A DNA stretch of 64,000 nt from assembly GCA_947503885.1 (NCBI GenBank), contig CANNFD010000006.1, positions 186,001 to 250,000 of the forward strand. The letters are read 5' to 3'. Both the position numbers and the translations under genes were made by a program. Below, piece after piece: positions 19,041 to 28,568 of this stretch. Under the pieces are notes generated by a model. The model saw nothing but the letters and a program-made list of their open reading frames with translations. It ran no database searches and was not told the origin of the DNA. This DNA is from an uncultured Olleya sp. (GTDB taxonomy: Bacteria > Bacteroidota > Bacteroidia > Flavobacteriales > Flavobacteriaceae). Positions within the stretch are counted from its first letter, which is position 1; each line of letters begins with the position of its first letter.

Positions 19041-19754
19041 TTAGTCTCTTGACATAAATATTCTAAGTATATACCAGAATAATAACATTAAAGAAGCAAA
19101 TAACCCTAATGCAGCAGGGATATAATCTTCTGTAGTGTACTTCTCTTTAATTTGAGACGTTTGGTATAAAATAGATCCACCAGCTAACAAACACATTCCA
19201 ACCGAGAACCATAAACCTAGATTAAATCCAAAAAGAGTTCCTGCAATAATTAATCCTAGTGCTATAAAAAACCCAATTGTTAATCCTGCTTTTAAAAACG
19301 AGAAATCTTTATTGGTTAACATGACAACAGCTGTTAAGCCTGTAAATAAAGCTAGTGTTACCAATGCTGCTTGTTGTAATATTTCTGTACCAGAATCCAT
19401 GTAATACATAGCAATGTATATCATAGGCACAAAGATTACTGCTTGTGCTAAAATGTAAACTGCATAAGCTAAATATTGTTTGTTTTTGTCCGCAGTTTTC
19501 ATAGCAGTACTTTCTGCATAAGTTGTTACTAACATAAACCCTCCTAATAGCAGTAACCATTTATAACCATCGGTCATTGACAGCATAAAGTTTACAATCG
19601 TTTCGCTTTGTAATAGTAGGTATTCAAAAAGCACAAATACTAGTACCCCTGCAGCCACATGACCATAAGTTTTTTTGTAAAATGCTGTTCTATCTGCTTC
19701 AGAAACAACACTTAAATGAGTGCTGCTTTGGTAATTTTCAAAATTATTTTCCAT
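19041..19754 (-). CDS. Bax inhibitor-1/YccA family membrane protein
   Basis: 237-residue protein with seven hydrophobic segments spread from about 30 to 232, the hallmark of the BI-1/YccA (TMBIM) family. It has the family's 'KTYGHVAAGVLVF' N-terminal segment. Family members act as pH-sensitive calcium leak channels or, like YccA, modulate FtsH. The specific role here is unknown. The preceding zinc peptidase gene lies 82 nt upstream on the same strand and may share its transcript. Confidence 0.9.
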   Translation of the reverse strand: MENNFENYQSSTHLSVVSEADRTAFYKKTYGHVAAGVLVFVLFEYLLLQSETIVNFMLSMTDGYKWLLLLGGFMLVTTYAESTAMKTADKNKQYLAYAVYILAQAVIFVPMIYIAMYYMDSGTEILQQAALVTLALFTGLTAVVMLTNKDFSFLKAGLTIGFFIALGLIIAGTLFGFNLGLWFSVGMCLLAGGSILYQTSQIKEKYTTEDYIPAALGLFASLMLLFWYILRIFMSRD

Positions 19755-19836
19755 TTATTATTAATTAAATTAATTGGTTGCTCAAATGTAAAGAAAGAAA
19801 CCGAACTTTAAATATGTTGGGGTTAAATTATATGTA

Positions 19837-20547
19837 TTAATCGCGTCGACCTAAAATTTGCATTGCCCAGTACAAAAGCGATGCTAAAGCACCAATTGCT
19901 GCAACCAAATAGGTTCTAGCTGCCCATTTAAGCGCGTCTTCAGACCCTTTATATTCTTCTGGGGTTACTATGTTTTTTGCTTTAAGCCAAGCTAAAGCTC
20001 GGTTACTTGCATCGTATTCCACTGGTAACGTTATAAAACTAAATAAGGTTGCAAACCCCATCATGACTAAACCTGCAATTGCCACATAAAGTCCACTAGC
20101 GCCTAAAGCATTAGATGCCATTAATGCAATACCACCAATTATTACCCATTGTGACATGCTTGAGGTAACTTGTACTATTGGTACTAATTTAGATCGCATT
20201 GTTAAATAACTATAGGCAGTTGCGTGTTGTACTGCATGACCACACTCGTGTGCAGCTACCGCTGCTGCTGCTGCGTTTGCGTGACTATACACGACCTCGC
20301 TTAAATTAACTGTTTTATCTGTTGGGTTATAATGGTCGGTAAGTTGTCCTTTTACAGATATAACCTCAACATCCGTAATACCATTGTCTGCTAACATTTT
20401 TCTTGCAATCTCAGCGCCTGTCATTCCGTTACGTAAATGTACTTTAGAGTAAAAAGCAAACTTACTTTTTAGTTTACTACTTACTAAACTACTAATTAAA
20501 CCTATAGCACCTATAAGAATATAGTAGCCCATGTATCCTGAAAACAT
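19837..20547 (-). CDS. Neutral zinc metallopeptidase, YugP type
   Basis: 236-residue membrane peptidase of the Zn_peptidase_2 (YugP-like) family. A first membrane helix is at 5-22, the zinc site 'HECGH' is at 100-104 in 'AVAAHECGHAVQH', and 'PVEYDAS' (~184) supplies the third ligand region. Further membrane segments lie near 125-175 and 213-232. The family is widespread, and its substrate is not established. Confidence 0.9.
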   Translation of the reverse strand: MFSGYMGYYILIGAIGLISSLVSSKLKSKFAFYSKVHLRNGMTGAEIARKMLADNGITDVEVISVKGQLTDHYNPTDKTVNLSEVVYSHANAAAAAVAAHECGHAVQHATAYSYLTMRSKLVPIVQVTSSMSQWVIIGGIALMASNALGASGLYVAIAGLVMMGFATLFSFITLPVEYDASNRALAWLKAKNIVTPEEYKGSEDALKWAARTYLVAAIGALASLLYWAMQILGRRD

Positions 20548-20653
20548 ATTTTTTAATTTTTATAATTAACAGTATAAATATAGCAAAAAGTAAGCCAATT
20601 TAATACGATAACAAAATGTCAGTTTTTAGTTTTACTGTGGGTCATTTTAAGAC

Positions 20654-20695
20654 AAAAAAAATATCGAGAAGCGTTTATGTCTTCTCGATACATTT
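20654..20695 (-). terminator. Terminator of leuS
   Basis: A 10-bp stem (20662-20671 with 20681-20690) followed on the minus strand by a T-run (20654-20660). Confidence 0.85.
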
Positions 20696-20748
20696 TTAAA
20701 TACATCCTAAATATACAATGCTATAAAAGCATTAATTTAGAACTTATT

Positions 20749-23700
20749 TTATCCTACAATATTTACAATTTTACCAGGTACAATAATCACTTTTTTAGGT
20801 GTACGTCCTTCTAATTGTGCAATTGTTTTTTCATGAGCCATTACTGTTTTTTCGATATCCTCTTTGCTCATATCCATTGGTAACTCTAATGTAAAACGCA
20901 TTTTACCGTTAAACGAAATCGGATAATTTTTGCTACTTTCTACTAAATGACTTGCGTCAAACTTAGGAAACGCTGCTGTAGCAATTGACCCTTCATTACC
21001 TAATTGGCTAAATAACTCTTCTGTAATATGTGGTGCGTAAGGTGATAATAGTATCAATAATGGTTGTAACACCTCTTTGCTTGTACATTTTTGTGCAGTC
21101 AACTCGTTTACTGCAATCATAAAGGTAGAGACTGACGTATTGAAAGAGAAATTCTCGATGTCTTCTTCTACTTTTTTGATGGTTTTATGTAACGTTTTTA
21201 GGTTGTCTTTTGTTGGTGTTGCATCATTGACTTTTAGTCCATTGTCATCAACATACAACTTCCATAATTTTTTTAAGAAACCATGCACACCTGTAATACC
21301 AGCAGTATTCCAAGGTTTAGCTTGCTCTAATGGCCCTAAAAACATTTCGTACATGCGTAAACTGTCTGCACCATATTGCTCGCAAATATTATCTGGATTT
21401 ACGACATTCAACCATCTCTTAGACATTTTTTCGACTTCGCGACCTACTATAAATGTTCCATCTTCTTCGAATATAAAAATAGAATCGACATATTCTTTAC
21501 TCGTTTTTTGATTCTTAAATAACTCTACTTCTAATTCATCTGATGCATTGACATTATTCACATCTACTCTAATAGGATTTACAAAATATGTTAAAATCGA
21601 TTCTCCTCTTAAAAGTTCTTCTTTAACATCTTGGTTAACATCTAAAATTTGAATTATGCTATTAAACAATTTATTCTGTTTTGATGGGTCATGAAACAAA
21701 GTGTCCACACTTGAACAATTAACTGAACTTTTCATATTAGAACTTTCAAAAATTAAATCTTTTGAAACTAAAATGTTTACTTTTTGACCAGCACCATTGT
21801 GACTATGATTAGTAACAATTTTAAGTTGATCTTCACTTACAGTATAAGGATTCGATAAATGTCTAACTTGAATATTAGTAATATTTAAAACAACAGCACT
21901 AGTCCCAAGTATCATTCCTTGGTTAATTAGCTTTTTAAAAGGCTCTTCTACTCCAACAAAACCTCTATCTTTTAAAAACTTAACCCAAAAACGTGAGTAT
22001 AATAAATGTCCTGTTGCATGCTCACTTCCACCAATATAAAGGTCTACGTTTTCCCAGTAGTTAAGTGCATCTTTGCTTGCAAAATCCTCACCTCTATTGG
22101 CTTTTTCTTCCATATAACAGAAAAAGTACCAAGAGCTTCCTGCCCAACCTGGCATTGTATTTAGCTCTAATGGGTGGATGGTTTTATTGTCTATCTTATC
22201 GTTGCTAACAACGGTATTGGTTTTAGTACACCAAGCCCAAACGTCTGCACGACCTAATGGTGGTTCTCCAGTTTCGGTTGGTAAATATTTTTCTACCTCT
22301 GGTAATGTGATTGGTAAATGGGCTTTATCAATCATTTGTGGCATTCCGTTTACGTAATATACTGGAAAAGGTTCTCCCCAATACCGTTGTCTAGAAAACA
22401 CTGCATCACGCAATCTGTAATTTGTTTTTCCTTCGCCTTGACCTAATTGTTCTAAATCGTAAATAGCACGTTTAGATGCTTTTTTATAATTCATTCCGTT
22501 AAGAAAATCGCTATTTGCAATCTTAACATTGTCTTTACTAGCATAAGCTTCCTTACTAATATCTACACCTTCAAAAATATTCGGGATGTCAATATTAAAA
22601 TGTTTTGCAAAGTCGTAATCACGTTGGTCACCACAAGGGACAGACATTACTGCTCCTGTACCATAACCCGCCAAAACGTAATCTCCAATCCAAATCGGAA
22701 TTAGTTTTTTGCTAAAAGGATGTATAGCATAAGCACCAGTAAAGGCACCAGAAATAGTTTTGACATCTGCCATACGGTCACGTTCGCTACGTTTTGCAGT
22801 TGCTTGTATATAGGCATCCACCTCAGCTTTTTGCTCAGGCGTTGTTATTTTTTGTACTAACTCGTGCTCTGGCGCTAGGGTCATAAAACTAACACCAAAT
22901 ATGGTATCAGGTCTAGTGGTAAAGACGTCGATAACTTCATCATGATTATTAACATTAAAAGTCACAGATGCTCCAACCGATTTTCCAATCCAATTACGTT
23001 GACTTTCTTTAAGCGAATCTGTCCAATCTATAGTATCTAGTCCTTGTAGTAAACGTTCTGCATAAGCAGAAATACGCATACTCCATTGCGTCATTTTTTT
23101 ACGTATTACAGGATGTCCACCACGTTCTGACACACCGTTTACAATTTCGTCGTTTGCTAAAACGGTTCCTAAAGCAGGACACCAGTTAACTTCGGTTTCA
23201 GCTAAATACGTTAATCTGTATTGTAATAGTATTTCTTGTTGTTTTTCAGAATCAAATGCATTCCATTGTTCAGCAGAAAATGTTTCAATATTATCATCAC
23301 AAACTGCATTGACATTAGCATTTCCTTCTGCAGAAAATTTAGCGATTAATGTTGAAATGTCTTCCGCTTTATTAGAATCGTTATTATACCAAGACTCGAA
23401 TAATTGAATAAATATCCATTGTGTCCATTTGTAATACTCAGGACTTGAGGTACGCACTTCGCGACTCCAATCAAATGAAAAACCTATTTGATCCAATTGG
23501 CGTCTGTATGTTTTTATATTAGTTGCTGTAGTTACTGCAGGATGCTGACCGGTTTGTATCGCATACTGCTCTGCAGGTAAACCAAAACTATCATAACCTT
23601 GCGGGTGCAATACATTAAATCCTTTATGGCGTTTGTAACGTGCATATATATCTGACGCAATATAACCTAGGGGATGTCCAACGTGTAATCCTGCTCCTGA

Positions 23701-23826
23701 TGGGTAAGGAAACATATCCAAAACGTAATATTTTGGTTTGTCGCTAGTATTTGAGGCTTTAAAGGTTTGGTTTTCTGCCCAATATTTTTGCCACTTGGCT
23801 TCGATGTCGTTAAAATGGTATTGCAT
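20749..23826 (-). CDS. leuS: Leucyl-tRNA synthetase with enlarged pre-KMSKS region
   Basis: Class I synthetase of 1025 residues, longer than the ~860 of E. coli and, from memory, longer than most flavobacterial forms. 'HVGH' is at 48-51. The editing domain follows ('TTRPDTIFGVSFM', 'GTGAVMSVPCGD'). 'GGSEHATGHLLYSRFW' leads to the KMSKS loop, which here reads KMSKR (800-804). Between 'GMILG' (~637) and that loop lie ~160 residues, about 100 more than in E. coli. The added part is polar, Asn/Ser-rich and of no recognised family. The C-terminal anticodon and editing-clamp domains look normal, and the frame is intact throughout. An exact 14-nt palindrome (23840-23853) sits in the short leader. 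Confidence 0.95.
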   Translation of the reverse strand: MQYHFNDIEAKWQKYWAENQTFKASNTSDKPKYYVLDMFPYPSGAGLHVGHPLGYIASDIYARYKRHKGFNVLHPQGYDSFGLPAEQYAIQTGQHPAVTTATNIKTYRRQLDQIGFSFDWSREVRTSSPEYYKWTQWIFIQLFESWYNNDSNKAEDISTLIAKFSAEGNANVNAVCDDNIETFSAEQWNAFDSEKQQEILLQYRLTYLAETEVNWCPALGTVLANDEIVNGVSERGGHPVIRKKMTQWSMRISAYAERLLQGLDTIDWTDSLKESQRNWIGKSVGASVTFNVNNHDEVIDVFTTRPDTIFGVSFMTLAPEHELVQKITTPEQKAEVDAYIQATAKRSERDRMADVKTISGAFTGAYAIHPFSKKLIPIWIGDYVLAGYGTGAVMSVPCGDQRDYDFAKHFNIDIPNIFEGVDISKEAYASKDNVKIANSDFLNGMNYKKASKRAIYDLEQLGQGEGKTNYRLRDAVFSRQRYWGEPFPVYYVNGMPQMIDKAHLPITLPEVEKYLPTETGEPPLGRADVWAWCTKTNTVVSNDKIDNKTIHPLELNTMPGWAGSSWYFFCYMEEKANRGEDFASKDALNYWENVDLYIGGSEHATGHLLYSRFWVKFLKDRGFVGVEEPFKKLINQGMILGTSAVVLNITNIQVRHLSNPYTVSEDQLKIVTNHSHNGAGQKVNILVSKDLIFESSNMKSSVNCSSVDTLFHDPSKQNKLFNSIIQILDVNQDVKEELLRGESILTYFVNPIRVDVNNVNASDELEVELFKNQKTSKEYVDSIFIFEEDGTFIVGREVEKMSKRWLNVVNPDNICEQYGADSLRMYEMFLGPLEQAKPWNTAGITGVHGFLKKLWKLYVDDNGLKVNDATPTKDNLKTLHKTIKKVEEDIENFSFNTSVSTFMIAVNELTAQKCTSKEVLQPLLILLSPYAPHITEELFSQLGNEGSIATAAFPKFDASHLVESSKNYPISFNGKMRFTLELPMDMSKEDIEKTVMAHEKTIAQLEGRTPKKVIIVPGKIVNIVG

Positions 23827-24068
23827 TTTTGAGTTTTTCCGCTTAATTAAGCGACAAATTTAAACTTATTATAAGACTATTAAAAGTTTGACGTTGTAAT
23901 TATAGATAATATGAATAGGTTTCAATTTTAAACAAGAATTAAACAGTACTTTTCAAGGAATTGTACCCTAAATGAAAAGACATTGCAACTGAAATTAAAA
24001 GAGCAAATCTTTTAAAGCGTAATTTCATTTTTCTTTTATATTTTTACACTATAAACTAACATCAATTT

Positions 24069-24944
24069 ATGAGCTCTTCTTTTGAAAGATATCAAAAACG
24101 CAGATTAATTTCGTCTTACTTTTCAGTAGTACTTAGTATTGCTTTAGTCCTGTTTTTATTAGGGATTTTAGGACTTTTAGTGCTAAACGCTAAAAAGGTA
24201 GCTGACTTGTTTAAAGAGCAAGTTACGGTTACCATTTACCTAAAAGACAACGCTAAAGATGTAGAAGTTAAGCAACTTGAAAAAAGTTTAGCCATAGCGG
24301 ATTACGTAAAATCAACTGTTTACATCTCTAAAGAGCAAGCAGCAGAGTCTATGAAAGCTGAAAATGGTGAAGATTTTATGGACTTTTTAGGCTTTAATCC
24401 GCTACAAAATAATATTGACGTCAATCTTAAAGCAGATTTTGTGACTTCTGAAAAATTAGAAGAGCTAGCTGCTACTGCTTTAGAAAAAAGCTTTGTTGAT
24501 GAAGTTAGATATGACAAAGACCTTGTTAATTTAATGAATAGTCGCGTTAAAAAAATTAGCTTTTGGGTATTATTACTAAGTGCTATTTTTACATTAATTG
24601 CTGTTTTATTAATTAATAGCTCAATAAGATTATCCATTTACGCTAAGCGGTTTACAATTAAAACCATGCAAATGGTTGGTGCTACAAAACGCTTTATACG
24701 CAGACCTTTTGTATGGAAAAGTATACGACTTGGTATACTAGGCGCTATATTAGCCTTAGTTGGATTAGGGTTTATTGTGTACTATGTGGATCAAACTTTT
24801 CCAGAGTTAAACCTTAGACAAAGTCCAATATTAATTGGTGGTTTATTTTTAATCATCTTTTTATTAGGCATTATAATTACATGGATAAGCACACACTTTG
24901 CAACGCAACGTTTTTTAAATTTAAAGACAGATCAACTGTATTAA
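24069..24944 (+). CDS. ftsX: Cell division protein FtsX
   Basis: 291-residue permease of the FtsEX complex, which links the divisome to cell-wall hydrolases. There is one N-terminal membrane helix (~16-40) and an extracellular domain (~45-165) with 'QVTVTIYLKD' at its start. Three C-terminal membrane helices follow (~178-200, 225-248, 258-282), with 'KRFTIKTMQMVGATKRFI' between the first two, which is typical of FtsX. ftsE is not in this window. It heads the DUF3098-uppP-truB group. Confidence 0.93.
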   Translation: MSSSFERYQKRRLISSYFSVVLSIALVLFLLGILGLLVLNAKKVADLFKEQVTVTIYLKDNAKDVEVKQLEKSLAIADYVKSTVYISKEQAAESMKAENGEDFMDFLGFNPLQNNIDVNLKADFVTSEKLEELAATALEKSFVDEVRYDKDLVNLMNSRVKKISFWVLLLSAIFTLIAVLLINSSIRLSIYAKRFTIKTMQMVGATKRFIRRPFVWKSIRLGILGAILALVGLGFIVYYVDQTFPELNLRQSPILIGGLFLIIFLLGIIITWISTHFATQRFLNLKTDQLY

Positions 24945-25069
24945 ATTTAACAGGTTTTAACTAAAGCATTAACAATACTTAGCACTTTAGCGCGTTATAT
25001 TTACTTAACCAAAACATAATTGCTACTGACAAACTAATACTTTTATTGATTAATCTAAAACTAATGATT

Positions 25070-25213
25070 ATGAAAAGAATCACATTTGTATTAATAGGTA
25101 TAGTTGCAATAGTTGCTTATTTAGCGACAACGTCAACTAAAATTGAAACTAAAGTAGCACAAGCAGAGCAAGTGACTATACAAAAACAACACTCAAAATT
25201 TATTTACGATTAA
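25070..25213 (+). CDS. Small single-membrane-helix ORF
   Basis: 47-codon ORF (49 if the in-frame ATG at 25064 is used). A lysine-arginine start and a hydrophobic helix ('FVLIGIVAIVAYLAT', ~5-19) are followed by a polar tail rich in Lys, Gln and Thr. It fits the 285-nt gap between ftsX and DUF3098 on the same strand and ends 16 nt before the DUF3098 start. There is no recognised family. It could be a small membrane protein of the divisome neighbourhood or a chance ORF. Confidence 0.5.
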   Translation: MKRITFVLIGIVAIVAYLATTSTKIETKVAQAEQVTIQKQHSKFIYD

Positions 25214-25229
25214 TTTAAATAGTTTAAAT

Positions 25230-25517
25230 TTGTCAAAATTAAACACACATACTACTTTGGGAGAAAGCACAAAAAACAATAACAACAGTTTAAAAACCGA
25301 ATTGGTTTTTGGTAAACACAACTATAAATTTATGTTTATTGGCTTAGCTTGTATTGTTTTAGGCTTTATACTAATGTCTGGAGGTGGTAGCGACGACCCT
25401 AACGTGTATAGCGATGCTATTTTTAACTGGCGACGTATCCGTTTAGCACCTGCCTTAATTATTATAGGCTTTGGTATACAGGTGTATGCTATCTTATCTA
25501 ATCCTAAAAAGGACTAA
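25230..25517 (+). CDS. DUF3098 membrane protein
   Basis: 95-residue protein with two membrane helices (~34-50 and 72-88). The conserved 'FGKHNYKFMFIG' and 'LMSGGGSDDPNVY' and 'FNWRRIRLAPALIIIGF' blocks define DUF3098. The start is TTG at 25230. No closer ATG exists before the conserved block, but the true start could differ because the first ~25 residues are not conserved. In flavobacteria it is often found between ftsX and uppP, as here. Confidence 0.83.
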   Translation: MSKLNTHTTLGESTKNNNNSLKTELVFGKHNYKFMFIGLACIVLGFILMSGGGSDDPNVYSDAIFNWRRIRLAPALIIIGFGIQVYAILSNPKKD

Positions 25518-25576
25518 AGGCTTTAGTATTTTAAAACTAGAGTTTTCAATATTAAATTTCAACTTCAAATTATCAT

Positions 25577-25602
25577 TTGGTCATAGTATTTTAATACTTT
25601 TG
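25577..25602 (+). promoter_or_regulatory. Promoter-like boxes before uppP
   Basis: TACTTTTG at 25595-25602 with TTG at 25577-25579. The 15-nt spacer is a little short. The -7 box ends only 5 nt before the uppP ATG, so the start of transcription would fall at or next to the start codon, giving a leaderless or nearly leaderless mRNA. Confidence 0.5.
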
Positions 25603-25607
25603 CCAAC

Positions 25608-26402
25608 ATGGATATTATCGATTCAATTATATTAGGTATTGTACAGGGGTTAACCGAGTTTCTTCCTGTATCTTCAAGTGGACATTTAGAAATAGGTAAA
25701 GCTATTTTAGGCGATAAAAGTATCCCTGAAGAAAGCTTACTGTTTACCGTCATCCTTCACTTTGCTACTGCATTAAGCACCATTGTTATTTTTAGAAAAG
25801 ACATTTTAGAAATAGTAAAAGGGTTTTTAACTTTTAAATGGAATGAAGACACCAAATTTGTAACTAAAATTGCAATTTCAATGATTCCAGCTGCATTAGT
25901 TGGTTTGTTTTTTGAAGAGCAATTAGAACAACTTTTTGGAAGCAACATACTATTAGTGGGTTGCATGTTAATAGTAACAGCAATTTTACTATTTTTTGCA
26001 GATAAAGCTAAAAACACCAATAAAAACGTTTCGTTTAAAGACGCCTTTATAATTGGAGTCTCTCAAGCAATTGCCATGCTACCTGGTATTTCTAGAAGTG
26101 GTGCCACAATATCCACCTCTGTATTATTAGGTAATGACAAAACTAAAGCTGCCCGTTTTTCTTTTTTAATGGTGGTTCCGTTAATTTTTGGAAAAATAGC
26201 TAAAGACATTTTGGGGGGTGACCTTAGTTTTGAAAATCAAAACATCACAGCTTTATCGGCAGGATTTATTGCTGCATTTGTTGCTGGTTTATTTGCTTGT
26301 ACTTGGATGATTAGCCTAGTTAAGAAAAGTAAGCTTTCTTATTTTGCTATTTACTGCGCAGTTGTAGGTGTAATTGCTATAACGTATTCGATTTTAAACT
26401 AA
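25608..26402 (+). CDS. uppP: Undecaprenyl-diphosphatase (BacA type)
   Basis: 264-residue polytopic membrane enzyme that dephosphorylates undecaprenyl pyrophosphate to recycle the cell-wall lipid carrier. The first catalytic motif 'GLTEFLPVSSSGH' spans 14-26 (Glu17, Ser22-24). The second, 'PGISRSGATIS', lies near 160-170 with its catalytic Arg. About eight membrane segments are present. It is followed 4 nt later by truB, so the two are co-transcribed. Confidence 0.95.
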   Translation: MDIIDSIILGIVQGLTEFLPVSSSGHLEIGKAILGDKSIPEESLLFTVILHFATALSTIVIFRKDILEIVKGFLTFKWNEDTKFVTKIAISMIPAALVGLFFEEQLEQLFGSNILLVGCMLIVTAILLFFADKAKNTNKNVSFKDAFIIGVSQAIAMLPGISRSGATISTSVLLGNDKTKAARFSFLMVVPLIFGKIAKDILGGDLSFENQNITALSAGFIAAFVAGLFACTWMISLVKKSKLSYFAIYCAVVGVIAITYSILN

Positions 26403-26406
26403 GCAA

Positions 26407-27102
26407 ATGACCAAAGAAGACTATCAAGCAGGACAAGTATTACTAATAGACAAGCCACTAAATTGGACCAGTTTTCAGGTTGTAAACAAATTACGTTGGG
26501 AAATCAGACAAGCCTTTAACATTAAAAAAATTAAGGTTGGTCATGCCGGTACTTTAGACCCTTTAGCTACTGGATTATTGGTGATTTGCACTGGTAAAAT
26601 GACTAAGCAAATTGATACTTTTCAGGGTCAAATTAAAGAATATACTGGGACTATTGTTTTAGGAAGCACAACACCTTCCTACGATTTAGAAACCGAAATT
26701 GATCAGACTTTTGAAACTGCACATATTACCAAAGATTTGATTTATGATACTACAAAGCAGTTTATAGGAGAGATTGATCAATTTCCACCAATATTTTCTG
26801 CTTTAAAAAAAGAAGGAAAACGCTTGTATGAATACGCAAGAGCTGGTGAAACTGTTGATATTCCTTCTAGAAAAATAACTATCCAAGAGTTTGAAATTAC
26901 TAAAATTGATGGTCTAAATATTGATTTTAGAATCGTTTGCAGTAAAGGTACCTATATACGCTCTCTTGCAAACGATTTTGGAAAAGCCTTAAATTCTGGT
27001 GGACACCTATCTGTTTTACGTCGCACAAAAATTGGTGATTTTGATGTAAAAAACGGTCTATTAATTGACGATTTTATTAAAAATCTCCCAAAAAAGGACT
27101 AG
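26407..27102 (+). CDS. truB: tRNA pseudouridine(55) synthase
   Basis: 231-residue pseudouridine synthase that modifies U55 of tRNA. The catalytic Asp51 sits in 'GHAGTLDPLATGLL'. 'FPPIFSALKKEGKRLYEYAR' (~120-139) and 'CSKGTYIRSLANDFG' (~181-195) are the substrate-binding blocks. It lacks a large C-terminal PUA domain, as is usual for short TruB forms. It is the last gene of the ftsX-uppP group. Confidence 0.94.
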   Translation: MTKEDYQAGQVLLIDKPLNWTSFQVVNKLRWEIRQAFNIKKIKVGHAGTLDPLATGLLVICTGKMTKQIDTFQGQIKEYTGTIVLGSTTPSYDLETEIDQTFETAHITKDLIYDTTKQFIGEIDQFPPIFSALKKEGKRLYEYARAGETVDIPSRKITIQEFEITKIDGLNIDFRIVCSKGTYIRSLANDFGKALNSGGHLSVLRRTKIGDFDVKNGLLIDDFIKNLPKKD

Positions 27103-27179
27103 TTCACAACTTTTTGCGTTTTCTACACGTATATACTTCACTAACTGACACAAACATTTATTAAAATCGTTTGCAATTA

Positions 27180-27902
27180 ATGACATTTACAAATTCTCAA
27201 AAAGCGCTAGCTATCACTGTACTAATTACAGGAACTATAATACTATCTGTATTAAACCTAACTGTTTTTAAAAGGAAAACAGCTACAGCTGAAACCGTTT
27301 ATGAGATTGAAAAAACAGAAGCTATTGTAACTGACAAAGCGGAAGCGCTTAAGCCAAAAGACGATACCAAAGCCACTAACAAAGCGTATAATACCTCGGA
27401 CAACTATAAGCACTATGCCCAAGCCTACAAGTCAATCGCACCCCCTGAAGATTACACCAATCCAAAATTAGAAACTTATAAAAATAGTATTGAAAGTAAC
27501 GAAGCTTCTAAAAAAAACGATGGTAATTCTGCTATTTCTGAAGCCACATTAACTAGTTTTAATAGCGTTAATGAGGTTTTAAGTAAACGCTCTCAAAACA
27601 AAAGTGCCAAACAAAGTAATGTTGCAAACACTAATAGCGCTATATATTACTCCTTAAAAGGACGACTAGACACCTTTTTACCAATCCCTGTTTATTTATG
27701 TGATGCAGAAGGTAAAATAGTCGTAAACATATTAGTAGATAGTGCGGGTAATGTGACGTCCGCTTATTTAAATACTGCGTCCACATCGACTAATGCTTGT
27801 TTGCAAGAACATGCTTTAGAGTATGCAAAAGACGCGAAGTTTAACGCGTCTTCAACAAAAGAACAATTAGGCTCGATTACATTTGAGTTTAAAGGGAAGT
27901 AG
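27180..27902 (+). CDS. TonB C-terminal-like anchored protein
   Basis: 240 residues. There is one N-terminal membrane helix (~10-29), a long polar spacer rich in Lys, Ala and Asn, and a C-terminal domain (~155-240) with 'GKIVVNILVDSAGNVTSAYLN' split by a short loop and ending 'GSITFEFKGK', as in TonB/TolA-type C-domains. It lacks the usual Pro-Glu/Pro-Lys stretch. An energy-transducing or envelope-spanning role is inferred. ATG at 27180 is used; a TTG three codons upstream is possible. No ExbB/ExbD genes are nearby. Confidence 0.72.
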   Translation: MTFTNSQKALAITVLITGTIILSVLNLTVFKRKTATAETVYEIEKTEAIVTDKAEALKPKDDTKATNKAYNTSDNYKHYAQAYKSIAPPEDYTNPKLETYKNSIESNEASKKNDGNSAISEATLTSFNSVNEVLSKRSQNKSAKQSNVANTNSAIYYSLKGRLDTFLPIPVYLCDAEGKIVVNILVDSAGNVTSAYLNTASTSTNACLQEHALEYAKDAKFNASSTKEQLGSITFEFKGK

Positions 27903-27950
27903 TGTATTACAAAAACAACACTCCCCTTTATGTAAATCCCCTTAAACAGC

Positions 27951-28568
27951 TTAGCTTAATAAAGTCACTAGTTCTGCTATTACAGTTTGTCCTTTATCAC
28001 TATTATACCATTGCTGTAAGTTTTCTTTAAGCTCTGGTGTTATTACGCCATGTTTAGCTTTATAATCGTTTACCAAAGCACTTGCTGCAGCAGGTCTTGG
28101 ACCGTAAGTAGCAATTACCTCTTCTGTAGTATTATCTAAAATAATAAGCTTAGCAATAGACCTAGATCCATTAGTTAAAAATTGATCCATTAATGCTTCG
28201 TTTTGGTCCCTAAGCACAACTCTAAAGTTAATACCATCATTAAGTTCTGCAATTTTGTTAATAACAGGAATAACGTGGGCTGCATCACCACACCAACTTT
28301 CGGTAATGACAATCCAAGTTTGATTAAACGTTTTGTGTTTCATTAAATCTGAAACAGCTTCACCAACTTTAATAGTTTTATCCCAACGCTTCATACGTTT
28401 ATTATTAAGAGCGGTGTAATCTGCTAGGTCTTGGGTAACCTCATGACCTGTATTAGAGTTGTTTTCGACTTTAGTCAAAACTAATGCTCTATATTCTGGA
28501 TAGCTCATGCTGTTTTCTAAACTATCCTTAATTATTTGCTTAACAATTGTGTCTTTAAGTGTTTCCAT
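27951..28568 (-). CDS. Thioredoxin-fold protein with single active-site Cys
   Basis: 205-residue cytosolic protein of the thioredoxin_9-like group. The thioredoxin-fold strand leads to 'TESWCGDAAHVIP', in which only Cys93 remains of the usual CxxC. 'LRDQNEALMDQFLTNGSRSIAKLIILD' supplies the cis-Pro-side segment, though Pro is replaced. This pattern suggests a monothiol or peroxidase-type role, not a dithiol oxidoreductase. It is convergent with the TonB-like gene. Confidence 0.82.
   Translation of the reverse strand: METLKDTIVKQIIKDSLENSMSYPEYRALVLTKVENNSNTGHEVTQDLADYTALNNKRMKRWDKTIKVGEAVSDLMKHKTFNQTWIVITESWCGDAAHVIPVINKIAELNDGINFRVVLRDQNEALMDQFLTNGSRSIAKLIILDNTTEEVIATYGPRPAAASALVNDYKAKHGVITPELKENLQQWYNSDKGQTVIAELVTLLS

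Noticed and set aside
21077-21511. 144-codon open frame on the plus strand opposite leuS
   Set aside because: Antisense shadow; leuS is continuous through this interval.
21415-21915. Frameshift or assembly error in leuS
   Set aside because: The frame stays open through the insert, and both flanks match LeuRS in the same frame, so a real insertion is the simpler reading.
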